Source: SG8-30 sp963715485 | GTDB lineage: Bacteria; Pseudomonadota; Gammaproteobacteria; Steroidobacterales; Steroidobacteraceae | Length of the DNA: 64,000 nt | Direction: 5' to 3' | Assembly: GCA_963715485.1 (NCBI GenBank) | Contig: OY970244.1 | Span: forward strand, 1,984,001-2,048,000 | In this document: positions 27,043 through 36,305 of the stretch, piece by piece | Numbering within the stretch: the first letter of the stretch is position 1 | Layout: each line of letters starts with the position of its first letter | Made by a program: the position numbers and the translations under genes | Notes under the pieces: model-generated | Databases searched by the model: none | Seen by the model: only the letters and a program-made list of their open reading frames with translations | Told to the model about the DNA's origin: nothing

Positions 27043-28212
27043 ATGTCATTTCGGGTGCTGACACTGAACAACATAGCCGTCCGCGGTCTGGACCGCCTGC
27101 CGCGTGAGCGCTACGAGGTCGCCTCCGAGATCGGCCACCCGCACGCAATACTGCTGCGTTCGGCCGACATGCATGCCATGGAAATCCCGCAGACGGTTCT
27201 GGCGGTGGCGCGTGCCGGAGCTGGAACCAACAATATCCCGGTTGCCAAGTTGTCCCTGCGCGGGATACCTGTCTTCAATGCGCCGGGTGCCAATGCCAAT
27301 GCCGTCAAGGAACTGGTCCTGGCCGGACTATTGCTGTCCGCACGCAATATCTGCCAGGCCTGGGAGTTCGTGCGCGCGCTGTCGGGCGACGATCACGCGC
27401 TCGAGAAGTCGGTGGAAGCGGGCAAGAAGCGCTTCGTCGGAATGGAGCTGCCCGGCCGCACGCTCGGAGTCGTGGGTCTCGGCGCGATCGGGGTGGAGGT
27501 GGCCAATGCGGCACACCTGCTCGGCATGCGGGTTCTCGGCTACGATCCCCAGATTACCGTACAGCGCGCCTGGCAGCTGTCGTCGGGGGTGGAACAGGCC
27601 CTGAGTCTCGACGACCTGTTTGCCCGCGCCGACCTGGTAACCGTGCACGTACCCCTGGTGGAGGCAACCCGCAATCTGGTCAGCACGCAGCGCATCGGGT
27701 TGATGCGCAAGGGCGCGACGATTCTGAATTTCGCCCGTGCCGGCATCGTCGACGACGCGGCAGTTCTCGCCGCGCTGGACAGCGGCGCCCTGTCGGCTTA
27801 CATCTGCGATTTCCCGACAGCGGCGAACAAGGGTCATCCGAAAGTAATCGCCTTGCCTCACCTCGGCGCCTCCACTGGAGAGGCGGAGGAAAACTGCGCG
27901 ATGATGGTGGCGGATACCCTGCGCGACTTCCTCGAAAACGGTAACGTCCGGCACTCGGTCAACTTTCCCGAGTTGGCGCTGCCGCGCGTCCCGGGAACCT
28001 GCCGCATCGCCATCTCCAATAGCAATGTCCCGAATATGGTCGGGCAGATTTCCACGCGGCTGGCCGCGGCTGGACTGAATATCGCGGACCTGCTCAACAA
28101 GTCCAAGGGCGACGTCGCGTATACGCTGATCGACACCGACGCGCCAATACCTCCGGTAGTTCTCGAGGAGCTTTCCTCGATCGGTGGCGTGCTGACGGCG
28201 CGCATCGTCTAG
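27043..28212 (+). CDS. serA: D-3-phosphoglycerate dehydrogenase
   Basis: A 389-residue NAD-dependent D-2-hydroxyacid dehydrogenase that makes 3-phosphohydroxypyruvate, the substrate of the SerC encoded just upstream. Seen: the nucleotide-binding motif VVGLGAIGVEVANAA, the catalytic Arg in NFARAGIVDD and catalytic His in LPHLGASTGEAEENC. A C-terminal ACT domain (GTCRIAISNSNVPNMVGQIS) may sense serine. The start is the ATG at 27043, right after serC; the open frame runs further upstream but inside serC, so that extension is a shadow. The length and single ACT domain suggest the compact type of PGDH. Confidence 0.94.
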   Translation: MSFRVLTLNNIAVRGLDRLPRERYEVASEIGHPHAILLRSADMHAMEIPQTVLAVARAGAGTNNIPVAKLSLRGIPVFNAPGANANAVKELVLAGLLLSARNICQAWEFVRALSGDDHALEKSVEAGKKRFVGMELPGRTLGVVGLGAIGVEVANAAHLLGMRVLGYDPQITVQRAWQLSSGVEQALSLDDLFARADLVTVHVPLVEATRNLVSTQRIGLMRKGATILNFARAGIVDDAAVLAALDSGALSAYICDFPTAANKGHPKVIALPHLGASTGEAEENCAMMVADTLRDFLENGNVRHSVNFPELALPRVPGTCRIAISNSNVPNMVGQISTRLAAAGLNIADLLNKSKGDVAYTLIDTDAPIPPVVLEELSSIGGVLTARIV

Positions 28213-28224
28213 CGAGGTTCCGGC

Positions 28225-29361
28225 ATGGTCAGCAAATCCAAGGGTAAGCAGGCGAAGCGGGGAGGCAGCAAGAAGCCAGCCGTGGACCTGGCGAAGATCC
28301 GGACTCGTATAGACGAGATCGACGTGGCCTTGCACTCGCTGCTCAACGAGCGCGCCCGCTTTGCACAGCAGGTGGGCATTTCGAAGCATGCCGACGGACA
28401 TACGGTCGATTTCTACAGGCCGGAGCGCGAGGCCGAGGTGCTGCGGACCGCGCTCAAGCGCAACAAGGGGCCGCTGCGCGACGAGGAAATACTGCGGTTG
28501 TTCCGCGAGATCATGTCGGCCTGCCTTGCCCAGCAGGAGCCGCTCAAGGTGGCGTTCCTCGGGCCCGAGGGTACCTTCACCCAGCAGGCTGTGTTCAAGC
28601 AGTTCGGGCATTCCGTGCGGGCTCTGGCGCTGCCGACCATCGAGGACGTCTTCCACGAGGTTGAGGCGGGCTCGGCCGACTTCGGGGTCGTTCCCATAGA
28701 GAACTCGACCGAGGGCACGGTCACTCACACGCTCGACCGGTTCCTGATCTCGCCACTCAACATCTGTGGGGAGGTCGAGCTGCGGATCCACCAGTTCCTG
28801 ATGGGCCGGATGAAGTCGCTCGAGCACGTACAGAGGATCTGCTCGCACCAGCAGTCGCTGGCGCAGTGCCGGCAGTGGCTGGACGAACACCTGCCGCAGG
28901 TCGAGCGCATCGCGGTATCCAGCAACGCCGAGGGCGCCCGACGTGCGCGCGACGAACAGGGCACTGCTGCCATAGCCCCGCAGGCTGCGGCGGAAGTCTA
29001 TGGCCTGGACGTGCTGGTGGCGGAAATCGAGGACCGCCCCGATAACACCACGCGCTTCCTGGTCATCGGCAGCAAGAACTTCCGGCCCAGCGGCGAGGAC
29101 AAGACGACGTTGCTGGTTTCGGCGGGCCGTACCGATGCACCGGGGGCGCTGTACCAGCTGCTCGAATCGCTGGCGAAGAATTCGATCAGCATGACCCGGA
29201 TCGAATCCCGTCCGTCGCGCCGCCGCAAGTGGGACTACGTATTCTTCATCGATATAGAGGGCCATGCCGAGGACGAACGCGTCGCGGCGGCCCTGACCGA
29301 CCTCAAGCGCCGTGCGTCGCTGTTCCGGGTGCTGGGGTCTTATCCCCGGGCCATCCTCTGA
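28225..29361 (+). CDS. pheA: Bifunctional chorismate mutase/prephenate dehydratase (P-protein)
   Basis: A 378-residue enzyme converting chorismate through prephenate to phenylpyruvate for phenylalanine. A basic Lys/Gly-rich N-terminus (first 20 residues) precedes an AroQ chorismate mutase domain (IRTRIDEIDVALHSLLNERA, about 27-110). Then come the prephenate dehydratase domain (VAFLGPEGTFTQQA, VPIENSTEGTVTHTLD, DNTTRFLVIG) and a C-terminal ACT domain with the Phe-binding ESRPSRR motif. It lies 12 bp after serA and 8 bp before aroA. In Pseudomonas, hisC and tyrA follow pheA here; they are absent from this locus. Confidence 0.97.
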   Translation: MVSKSKGKQAKRGGSKKPAVDLAKIRTRIDEIDVALHSLLNERARFAQQVGISKHADGHTVDFYRPEREAEVLRTALKRNKGPLRDEEILRLFREIMSACLAQQEPLKVAFLGPEGTFTQQAVFKQFGHSVRALALPTIEDVFHEVEAGSADFGVVPIENSTEGTVTHTLDRFLISPLNICGEVELRIHQFLMGRMKSLEHVQRICSHQQSLAQCRQWLDEHLPQVERIAVSSNAEGARRARDEQGTAAIAPQAAAEVYGLDVLVAEIEDRPDNTTRFLVIGSKNFRPSGEDKTTLLVSAGRTDAPGALYQLLESLAKNSISMTRIESRPSRRRKWDYVFFIDIEGHAEDERVAAALTDLKRRASLFRVLGSYPRAIL

Positions 29362-29369
29362 ACGCTGCC

Positions 29370-30680
29370 ATGGCACCGGTTGGCGCCTGGGATGCGATGC
29401 CTGGCCGCAGACTCGGCGGTAACGTAACGGTACCCGGCGACAAGTCAATCTCACACCGCGCGCTGATGCTTGGCGGGATTGCCGAGGGATTCACCGAGGT
29501 GAGCGGTTTCCTGGAGGGCGAGGACTGCCTGGCGACCATGACGGCGATGCGATCCATGGGCGTTGCCATCGACCGCAGCCGGCCGGGCGTACTGGTCATT
29601 CGCGGCGTTGGCCTGCACGGGCTGATACCGCCAGTCGGGCCACTGGACATGGGCAATGCCGGCACGGCCATGCGCCTCCTCACGGGCCTGCTGGCGGGCC
29701 AGTCATTCGATACGGTGCTTGTCGGTGACAGCTCGCTGATGAAGAGGCCCATGGAGCGTGTTGCCACGCCACTGCGCCAGATGGGCGCGGTAATCGAAAC
29801 TACTGACGGCAAGCCGCCCGTACGGATCTCCGGGGGCCGAGGCCTGCAGGGTGCCGACCATCAGCTCAAAGTTGCCAGCGCTCAGGTCAAGTCGGCGATC
29901 CTGTTGGCGGGGCTCTATGCGCGGGGTGGGACATCGGTTACGGAGCCCGCGGTAACCCGTGACCACACCGAGCGGATGCTGCGGGCCTTTGGGGTCGAGG
30001 TCGCGGTGGAGGGCCGGCGTACGTCACTGACACCGGGCATCCTGCGTGGCACGAGAATCGATGTTCCGGCTGATTTTTCGTCGGCTGCGTTCTTCATCGT
30101 GGCAGCTACACTGGCCGGCGAGTCCCCATTGGTGATCCGCAATGTCGGCGTCAACCCAACCCGGACCGGCCTGCTCGAAATCCTGCGGCTGATGGGTGGA
30201 CGGATCGGGTTTCGCAACGAGAGGCTGGCGGGCGATGAGCCCGTGGCCGACCTGGTGGTAGAGCCGGCCCCGCTACGAGGCATTGCCGTACCGCCGGAAC
30301 TGGTACCACTGGCAATAGACGAGTTCCCGGCGTTGTTCGTTGCCGCGGCGCTGGCGGAAGGAGAAACGCTCGTGTCTGGAGCGGCCGAGCTGAGGGTCAA
30401 GGAGAGCGACCGCATTGGCGTGATGGCCGAGGGGCTGCAGGCGCTCGGGGCCGACGTCAGGGCCCTGCCCGACGGCATGCGCATCCGCGGTGGCCGACTC
30501 TCTGGCGGCGCTATCGACAGCCATGGCGACCATCGGATTGCGATGTCATTTGCGGTTGCGGCGGCTTGCGCGCAGGGGCCCGTCCGGATCCTGGACGTCG
30601 CCAACGTGGCGACCTCCTTTCCCGGGTTTCCGGAGGCGGCGAGGGCGGCGGGCCTGCGCATCGAGGTTGTCCCTACGTGA
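29370..30680 (+). CDS. aroA: 3-phosphoshikimate 1-carboxyvinyltransferase (EPSP synthase)
   Basis: A 436-residue shikimate-pathway enzyme joining PEP and shikimate-3-phosphate. Landmarks are PGDKSISHRALMLGGIAEG, the PEP-binding DMGNAGTAMRLLTGLLAGQ, GDSSLMKRPMERV and the second signature RVKESDRIGVMAEGLQALG. The start is the ATG at 29370, 8 bp after the pheA stop; the frame remains open upstream inside pheA, but that part is not EPSP synthase. The N-terminal motif LLAGQ and RPM pattern suggest a glyphosate-tolerant class II-like enzyme rather than the E. coli type, but this is tentative. The stop overlaps the cmk start. Confidence 0.96.
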   Translation: MAPVGAWDAMPGRRLGGNVTVPGDKSISHRALMLGGIAEGFTEVSGFLEGEDCLATMTAMRSMGVAIDRSRPGVLVIRGVGLHGLIPPVGPLDMGNAGTAMRLLTGLLAGQSFDTVLVGDSSLMKRPMERVATPLRQMGAVIETTDGKPPVRISGGRGLQGADHQLKVASAQVKSAILLAGLYARGGTSVTEPAVTRDHTERMLRAFGVEVAVEGRRTSLTPGILRGTRIDVPADFSSAAFFIVAATLAGESPLVIRNVGVNPTRTGLLEILRLMGGRIGFRNERLAGDEPVADLVVEPAPLRGIAVPPELVPLAIDEFPALFVAAALAEGETLVSGAAELRVKESDRIGVMAEGLQALGADVRALPDGMRIRGGRLSGGAIDSHGDHRIAMSFAVAAACAQGPVRILDVANVATSFPGFPEAARAAGLRIEVVPT

Positions 30681-31366
30681 TTCCGGTCATCGCCATAGAC
30701 GGACCCAGCGGGTCCGGCAAAGGCACGGTGAGCCGCCTGGTCGCCCGTGGGCTCGGCTGGCACCTGCTCGACAGCGGGGCCCTGTACCGTCTGGTCGCGC
30801 TGGCCGGGGAAAGGGCCGGCCTGGACGAGTCAGACCAGGACGGCCATGCGACGCTGGCGTCGGACCTGGACATCCGCTTCGACATTGACGCGGCAGGCGC
30901 CGAGCAGGTCTTTCTGAACGGTGAGGACGTCACCTTGGAACTGCGCAGCGAAAAGGCCGGCAGCGCCGCTTCGCGGGTGGCAGCCTGGCCAGAGGTCCGT
31001 ACGGCCCTGTACGGGCGGCAGCGGCGCTTCATGCAGTACCCCGGATTGGTTGCCGACGGCCGCGACATGGGCTCAGTCGTCTTTCAGGATGCCGGCCTGA
31101 AGATCTTCCTGACTGCCAGCGCCGAGGAACGGGCGCGAAGACGCTATAACCAGTTGAAAGAAAAGGGGTTGAGTGTTAACCTCGCCGCCCTTTCCGCCGA
31201 CATAGCCGAGCGGGACATGCGTGACGCCACCCGCACGGTGGCGCCGCTGGTCGCTTGCGACGACGCAGTCGTGATTGACTCGACGTCACTCGGCATCGAG
31301 GCGGTGGTGGAAAGGGTGCTGGCGCTGGCGCGGGATCGATACCCGGGTCCCCAGCGCTCGGATTGA
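30677..31366 (+). CDS. cmk: Cytidylate kinase
   Basis: A 229-residue nucleoside monophosphate kinase phosphorylating CMP and dCMP. The P-loop is IDGPSGSGKGTVSRLVAR, followed by LDSGALYRLVAL, the substrate-specificity region with RTALYGRQRRFMQYPGLVADGRDMGSVVF and the lid RARRRYNQLKEKG. The start is a GTG at 30677 overlapping the aroA stop by 4 nt; the open frame upstream is inside aroA and does not belong. It is followed by rpsA after 121 bp, a near-universal proteobacterial pair. Confidence 0.96.
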   Translation: MIPVIAIDGPSGSGKGTVSRLVARGLGWHLLDSGALYRLVALAGERAGLDESDQDGHATLASDLDIRFDIDAAGAEQVFLNGEDVTLELRSEKAGSAASRVAAWPEVRTALYGRQRRFMQYPGLVADGRDMGSVVFQDAGLKIFLTASAEERARRRYNQLKEKGLSVNLAALSADIAERDMRDATRTVAPLVACDDAVVIDSTSLGIEAVVERVLALARDRYPGPQRSD

Positions 31367-31487
31367 GTCGGCAGCGTCCGGCAGGTCGGCACTCCAGGGA
31401 CGGGGGGCCGTTGTTTCAAACGCCTTTGCGGCAGGATGCCGTAGGGTCAGCCAAACGGAAGCGGGGCCGCAATGGCCTCGACAATAC

Positions 31488-33158
31488 ATGACTGAATCTT
31501 TTGCCCAGTTGTTCGAAGAGAGTATTGCCAGCCAGCAGATCAGGCCTGGCCAGATCCTGACCGGTACCGTGGTCAGCGTCACCCCCGACGTCGTGATCGT
31601 CAGCGTCGGACTCAAGTCCGAAGCCGTCATCCCGGCGGACCAGTTCAAGAACGAGAGCGGAGAAATCGAGGTCGTCGCTGGCGACGAAGTCGAAGTCGCT
31701 CTCGATGCCGTCGAGGACGGTTCAGGTGCCACGCGACTATCGCGCGAGAAGGCCAAGCGCGCCCGCACCTGGACTCGCCTGGAGCAGTCGTTCGAAGCCG
31801 GCGAAATCATTACCGGCATCATCAACGGCCGCGTCAAGGGCGGATTCACTGTCGAAATCGAGAATATCCGCGCGTTCCTGCCGGGCTCGCTGGTCGATGT
31901 GCGCCCAGTGCGGGATCCCTCATACCTGGAAGGCAAGCCGCTCGAGTTCAAGGTCATCAAGCTCGACCAGAAGCGCAATAACGTCGTGGTATCCCGCCGT
32001 GCCGTGGTGGAGCAGGAATACAGTGCGGAACGTTCTGCGCTGCTCGACAACCTGAAGGAAGGCGACATCGTCAAGGGCGTGGTCAAGAACCTCACCGATT
32101 ACGGCGCATTCGTCGACCTTGGCGGCATCGACGGCCTGCTGCACATCACCGACATGGCGTGGAAACGTGTCAAGCACCCGTCGGAGGTGGTGAAGGTCGG
32201 CGACGAGATCGACGTCCGCATCCTCAAGTTCGACCGTGAGCGGCAGCGCGTTTCGCTGGGCATCAAGCAACTCGGCGCCGATCCGTGGCAGAACATTGCC
32301 CGTCGTTATCCGCCGAACACGCGCCTGTTCGGCAAGGTGACGAATATTGCCGACTACGGCTGTTTCGTGGAGATCGAGGAGGGGGTCGAGGGCCTCGTCC
32401 ACGTTTCGGAGATGGACTGGACCAACAAGAACGTCAATCCGGCCAAGGTTGTCCACGTCGGTGAAGAGGTCGAGGTCATGGTGCTCGACATCGACGAGGA
32501 GCGTCGCCGCATTTCGCTCGGGCTCAAGCAGTGCAAGCCGAACCCGTGGCGCGATTTTGGCGAGAGCTACAACCGCGGCGACCGCGTCAGCGGCCAGATC
32601 AAGTCGATCACCGACTTCGGTATCTTTATCGGCCTGGCGGGCGGCATCGACGGTCTGGTGCACCTTTCGGACATCTCCTGGGATCGTCCCGGTGAGGAAG
32701 CGGTACGCGAATACCAGAAGGGCCAGGAACTCGAGGCGATGGTTCTGTCCATCGACCCGGAGCGTGAGCGCATCTCCCTCGGCGTCAAGCAGATGGCCAA
32801 GGACCCGTTCTCAGGCTACCTGGCTGAGCATCCGAAGGGCAGCATGGTGACGGGCGTGGTGAAGGAGGTCGACCCGCGCGGGGCGATCATCGACCTCGGC
32901 AACGGCATCGAAGGCAGCCTGCGCGCTTCCGAGTTGTCGCGCGACCGGGTCGAGGATGCGCGCTCGGTGCTCAAGGTTGGCGAGGAGATCGAGGCTCGGT
33001 TCGTCGGCGTCGATCGCAAGAGCCGCGCCATCACCCTTTCGATCAAGGCCAAGGAAGCCTACGAGGAAGCCGAAGCGGTGGAGCAGTACCGCGGCGAGTC
33101 GTCGTCCTCAGGCACTACGCTGGGAGAGCTGCTCAAGGAGCAGATCTCCGGCCAGTAG
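31488..33158 (+). CDS. rpsA: 30S ribosomal protein S1
   Basis: The 556-residue mRNA-binding ribosomal protein with six S1/OB repeats. The order seen is two N-terminal ribosome-binding repeats (GQILTGTVVSVTPDVVIVSVG and GEIITGIINGRVKGGFTVEI) and four RNA-binding ones (KGVVKNLTDYGAFVDLGGIDGLLHITD; FGKVTNIADYGCFVEIEEG; SGQIKSITDFGIFIGLAGG; TGVVKEVDPRGAIIDLGNG). The start is the ATG at 31488; the longer open frame upstream falls in the cmk gene. The 121-bp leader probably carries the autoregulatory site typical of rpsA, but I see no defined structure. It is followed by a hairpin and ihfB. Confidence 0.98.
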   Translation: MTESFAQLFEESIASQQIRPGQILTGTVVSVTPDVVIVSVGLKSEAVIPADQFKNESGEIEVVAGDEVEVALDAVEDGSGATRLSREKAKRARTWTRLEQSFEAGEIITGIINGRVKGGFTVEIENIRAFLPGSLVDVRPVRDPSYLEGKPLEFKVIKLDQKRNNVVVSRRAVVEQEYSAERSALLDNLKEGDIVKGVVKNLTDYGAFVDLGGIDGLLHITDMAWKRVKHPSEVVKVGDEIDVRILKFDRERQRVSLGIKQLGADPWQNIARRYPPNTRLFGKVTNIADYGCFVEIEEGVEGLVHVSEMDWTNKNVNPAKVVHVGEEVEVMVLDIDEERRRISLGLKQCKPNPWRDFGESYNRGDRVSGQIKSITDFGIFIGLAGGIDGLVHLSDISWDRPGEEAVREYQKGQELEAMVLSIDPERERISLGVKQMAKDPFSGYLAEHPKGSMVTGVVKEVDPRGAIIDLGNGIEGSLRASELSRDRVEDARSVLKVGEEIEARFVGVDRKSRAITLSIKAKEAYEEAEAVEQYRGESSSSGTTLGELLKEQISGQ

Positions 33159-33172
33159 GCAGTGCAGACGAC

Positions 33173-33197
33173 CGGCGCCGGGCAATGCCCGGCGCCG
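33173..33197 (+). terminator. Perfect 11-bp hairpin between rpsA and ihfB
   Basis: CGGCGCCGGGC (33173-33183) pairs perfectly with GCCCGGCGCCG (33187-33197) around a 3-nt loop. It stands 15 bp beyond the rpsA stop. There is no U-tract after it, so it is more likely an RNA-processing or 3'-end-stabilising hairpin than an efficient intrinsic terminator. It may set different rpsA and ihfB levels. Confidence 0.5.
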
Positions 33198-33249
33198 CGT
33201 CGAATCAGGGCGAGTGGGCTAGAACAGGCAGACGAAGACAGGCACTCCC

Positions 33250-33552
33250 ATGACAAAGTCCGAATTGATTGAAATCATTGCCACCAAGCAGAAGCATCTG
33301 CCGGCCAAGGACATTGAGCTGGCGGTCAAGCAGATGCTGGAAATCATGAGCGATGCCTTGGCGCACGGAGAGCGCATCGAGATTCGCGGTTTCGGCAGCT
33401 TCTCGCTGCACTTCCGCCCGCCACGCCAGGGGCGGAATCCCAAGACCGGGGAGGCGGTGGCCCTTGCTGGCAAGTATGTGCCGCACTTCAAGCCTGGCAA
33501 GGACCTGCGCGAACGGGTCAACGAAGGCCAGAACCACCCGATCCGGGACTGA
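33250..33552 (+). CDS. ihfB: Integration host factor beta subunit
   Basis: A 100-residue HU/IHF-family DNA-bending protein. Diagnostic parts are MTKSELIEIIATKQ, the body segment GERIEIRGFGSFSLHFRPPRQGRNPKTGEAV with the DNA-intercalating Pro in RNPKTG, and VPHFKPGKDLRERVN. Its partner gene ihfA is at 51.7 kb in the same window. The rpsA-ihfB linkage and the sequence (ALAHGERIEIRGFGSF) distinguish it from HU. Confidence 0.97.
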   Translation: MTKSELIEIIATKQKHLPAKDIELAVKQMLEIMSDALAHGERIEIRGFGSFSLHFRPPRQGRNPKTGEAVALAGKYVPHFKPGKDLRERVNEGQNHPIRD

Positions 33553-33602
33553 TCCGGCGCTGCGCCACAGGCGCCCCGTGGTCATGACAACCCTAAAGTG
33601 CC

Positions 33603-34793
33603 ATGAGCATTGAATCGCCCTGGGTCCTGCTCGGCTTGCTCTTGCTGGCCGGTGCGGTGGGTTTTTATGCTTCACGGCGTCCAAGGCCCAGCGCTTTGGG
33701 CGCCGAGCACGTCCGTACCAACTATCTCGCCGGTGTCAATTTCCTGGTCAACGAGCAGCCGGACCGGGCGCTAGAGGCCTTCCTGCGCGCCTCCGAACTG
33801 GATGGCGACACGGTGGAAACACATTTCGCCCTCGGGAGCCTGTACCGACGGCGTGGCGAGGTGGATCGGGCCATCCGCATACACCAGAACATCATTAGAC
33901 GCGGCGCGCTGGAACCGCAGCAGCGCGAGCAGGCGAAGTACGCCCTCGCACAGGACTACCTGCGCGCGGGACTCCTCGATCGTGCCGAGCTCCTTCTGGA
34001 GGAACTGGCGACAGCGGGCAGTCACCGGATGGCCGCGATGCGCAACCTGATCCGGATATACGAAGCCGAGCGCGACTGGCAGCGGGCGATTACGCTCCAC
34101 GAGGAGCTGTCGACGGTCGGCCGGCCACGCCAGGAGTCGGCGGTCGCGCACTACTGGTGTGAACTGGCCGAGTCCGCACGGGCCGAAGGCCGCATCGACG
34201 AGGCAGCCGAGTTGCTGCGCAAGAGCCGTTCTGCGCAAAGACGTTTTCCGCGCGGTGCGCTGGTGCGGGCCGATATCGCGATTGAGCAGGGCGACACCGA
34301 TCTGGCGACGAGCCTGCTGAGGGGGGTCGTCGAGCAGGATGCCGGCTTGATCGTGGAGGCGCTGCCGCGACTCGTGCGGCTAGCACGCCGCAAGGAAGAG
34401 GCCGGCGATGCACTGTTGGCCGAGGTGGCGCGATCCAAGCCGGAAGGCTGGCGCGAACTGGCCTTTGCCGCCATCGTGGGCGACGCACTTGAGTTTCCGT
34501 CGCTCGAAGCACTGGTGCGCCGGCTGTTCGAGACCGACGAGACGCTGGCCGGCTTCATCCGGGCCCTCGGTCAGGACCCTGCGACAGTCGACTCGCGCGC
34601 GGTCAGGGAGCTCGGCTCCGTGCTCCGGCGGCTGGCGGCAGCGACGCCCCGCTATCGCTGCGCCGAGTGCGGGTTTTCCAGTACCGGACATTTCTGGCAG
34701 TGCCCGGGCTGCAAGACCTGGGACAGCCAGCGACCGCTTACTCGTTTCGACCTGGTCGCTGGCCTGGAAGCAAATGGTGCCGCGCCAGCCTGA
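33603..34793 (+). CDS. lapB: Lipopolysaccharide assembly protein B (YciM)
   Basis: A 396-residue inner-membrane-anchored TPR protein that adjusts LpxC turnover and LPS synthesis. It has one N-terminal membrane helix (WVLLGLLLLAGAVGFYASRR), about nine TPR-like repeats (for example THFALGSLYRRRGEVDRAIRIHQNII), and a C-terminal rubredoxin-like metal-binding domain (CAECGF and CPGC about 18 residues apart). It starts 50 bp after ihfB. In many gammaproteobacteria the small lapA gene lies between ihfB and lapB; there is no room for it here. Confidence 0.95.
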   Translation: MSIESPWVLLGLLLLAGAVGFYASRRPRPSALGAEHVRTNYLAGVNFLVNEQPDRALEAFLRASELDGDTVETHFALGSLYRRRGEVDRAIRIHQNIIRRGALEPQQREQAKYALAQDYLRAGLLDRAELLLEELATAGSHRMAAMRNLIRIYEAERDWQRAITLHEELSTVGRPRQESAVAHYWCELAESARAEGRIDEAAELLRKSRSAQRRFPRGALVRADIAIEQGDTDLATSLLRGVVEQDAGLIVEALPRLVRLARRKEEAGDALLAEVARSKPEGWRELAFAAIVGDALEFPSLEALVRRLFETDETLAGFIRALGQDPATVDSRAVRELGSVLRRLAAATPRYRCAECGFSSTGHFWQCPGCKTWDSQRPLTRFDLVAGLEANGAAPA

Positions 34794-34903
34794 TTCTCGC
34801 TGAACGCATCCGATACCCGTTGCCACGCCCGGGCCATCCTGCGCTAGCGTTCCAGACGGGCGCGGCGATGGTCGCTGCGCGCGTCGAGAAGGAGTCTCTA
34901 ATC

Positions 34904-35194
34904 ATGCATCTCAAGGGATTGAGCGCGGCGCTGCTGGCCGCGACGCTGATCGCGCCGGTGGCCTTCGCCGGGCCCGTCAACGTCAATTCGGCCGACGCCA
35001 AGACGCTGGCCCGTGAATTGGACGGCATCGGCCTGTCCAAGGCCCAGGCCATTGTCGATTACCGAAATGCAAACGGGCCGTTCAAGGGTCCATCGGACCT
35101 GGCCCGCGTCAAGGGTCTTGGTCAGAAGACGGTCGAGCGGAACAAGCCGAATCTGCTGTTCGAGTCGGCAAAACCTGCGGCGGCAGCCGGCTGA
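34904..35194 (+). CDS. ComEA-like helix-hairpin-helix protein
   Basis: A 96-residue exported small protein with a signal peptide (residues 1-21, ending VAFA) and one tandem helix-hairpin-helix unit: VNVNSADAKTLARELDGIGLSKAQAIVDYRNANGPFK followed by LARVKGLGQKTVERNK. This matches the short ComEA group, which binds double-stranded DNA in the periplasm during natural transformation. The start is the ATG at 34904 with GAGAAGGAG just upstream; a longer open frame overlapping lapB is not coding. Competence function is family knowledge; no other competence gene is in the window. Confidence 0.88.
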   Translation: MHLKGLSAALLAATLIAPVAFAGPVNVNSADAKTLARELDGIGLSKAQAIVDYRNANGPFKGPSDLARVKGLGQKTVERNKPNLLFESAKPAAAAG

Positions 35195-35278
35195 CGGGTT
35201 TGTGATCTTGATGCGGACTGGCCGCGCAGGCCTCGGGTATGATCGGTATCCAAGTCGATCAGCACTCGAGGAGGCTCC

Positions 35279-36169
35279 GTGGGTCAGTCCGCATCGATTC
35301 GTTCAGCAGTGTTTCCGGTGGCGGGTCGCGGCACGCGTTTTCTGCCGGCTACCAAGGCGAGTCCCAAGGAAATGCTTCCCATCGTCGACAAGCCGCTGAT
35401 CCAGTACGCGGTCGAGGAGGCACTGTCGGCCGGCGTCCGTAACCTGGTATTCATCACCGGTAGTTCAAAGCGCGCAATCGAGGATCATTTCGATTCGGAC
35501 CCCGAGCTCGAGTCCGCTCTCGAGGCACAGGGGAAACATGAGTTGCTGGCCACCGTGCGCGGCATCCTGCCGTCGTGGGCGTCGTGCATCTACATCAGGC
35601 AGCCGGCGCCACTCGGCCTCGGTCACGCGGTGCTGTGTGCCCGGCCGGTGGTGGGCCACGAGCCGTTTTTCGTTCACCTTGCCGACGATCTTATCGATGC
35701 CACCGTGCCGGTCCTGCAGCAGATGGCGGAAGCTTATTCCGCAAGGCAGGGCAGCTACGTTGGCGTGCAGACGGTAGCGCGCGCCGAGACCGACAAGTAC
35801 GGCATCGTTGCAACCCGCGACGATGACGGGAGCAGCGCGAGGGTCACCCGGATCGTCGAGAAGCCGAAGCCGGCTGATGCGCCTTCAACGCTGGCGGTGG
35901 TAGGGCGCTATCTGCTGAGCCCCACGATATTTGATCGCCTGGAATCAGTAGGGCGCGGCGCCGGCGGCGAGATCCAGTTGACCGACGCGATTGCCGACCT
36001 GCTGGCTGCCGAATCGGTCTATGCGTACAAGTTTGACGGCAAACGATACGACTGTGGCAGCAAGCTCGGCTACCTGGAGGCGACGGTAGAGTACGCTCTG
36101 AAGCATCCTGAACTGGGGGATCGCTTCTCCAGCTACCTGCGACGGCTCTCCGGCCAGTTCAAGGGCTGA
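35279..36169 (+). CDS. galU: UTP-glucose-1-phosphate uridylyltransferase
   Basis: A 296-residue nucleotidyltransferase forming UDP-glucose for surface polysaccharides. Signatures are AVFPVAGRGTRFLPATKASPKEMLPIVDKPLIQYAVEEA at the nucleotide-binding N-terminus, APLGLGHAVLCA, the Mg-binding HLADDLID and EKPKPADAPS. The start is GTG at 35279, well supported by GAGGAGG directly upstream. It stands alone between comEA and a 244-bp non-coding gap. Confidence 0.96.
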   Translation: MGQSASIRSAVFPVAGRGTRFLPATKASPKEMLPIVDKPLIQYAVEEALSAGVRNLVFITGSSKRAIEDHFDSDPELESALEAQGKHELLATVRGILPSWASCIYIRQPAPLGLGHAVLCARPVVGHEPFFVHLADDLIDATVPVLQQMAEAYSARQGSYVGVQTVARAETDKYGIVATRDDDGSSARVTRIVEKPKPADAPSTLAVVGRYLLSPTIFDRLESVGRGAGGEIQLTDAIADLLAAESVYAYKFDGKRYDCGSKLGYLEATVEYALKHPELGDRFSSYLRRLSGQFKG

Positions 36170-36286
36170 GGCCGGGCGATCGAGCGCTACGGCGGGCCAA
36201 ATCTGTTGCACTCAAGGCGCCGCCCGAGCTGGCAACAAGGGTTCCCGGTGCCCAGGCCCGCCTGCGGCCGGTCTTCACTTCAAGTA

Positions 36287-36305
36287 TTCTTAAATATATT
36301 AAGAA
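36287..36305. repeat. Small AT-rich inverted repeat in the galU 3' gap
   Basis: TTCTTAA (36287-36293) and TTAAGAA (36299-36305) flank ATATA. It lies inside an AT-rich island of about 60 bp (36281-36340) in the 244-bp non-coding gap 36170-36413, which is otherwise GC-rich. The island may be a promoter or a nucleoid-protein site. No gene is seen in the gap. Confidence 0.45.

Noticed and set aside
27328..29454. 708-codon minus-strand ORF opposite serA and pheA
   Set aside because: It is antisense to two recognisable enzymes, has no domain pattern of its own and is typical of spurious open frames in GC-rich coding DNA.
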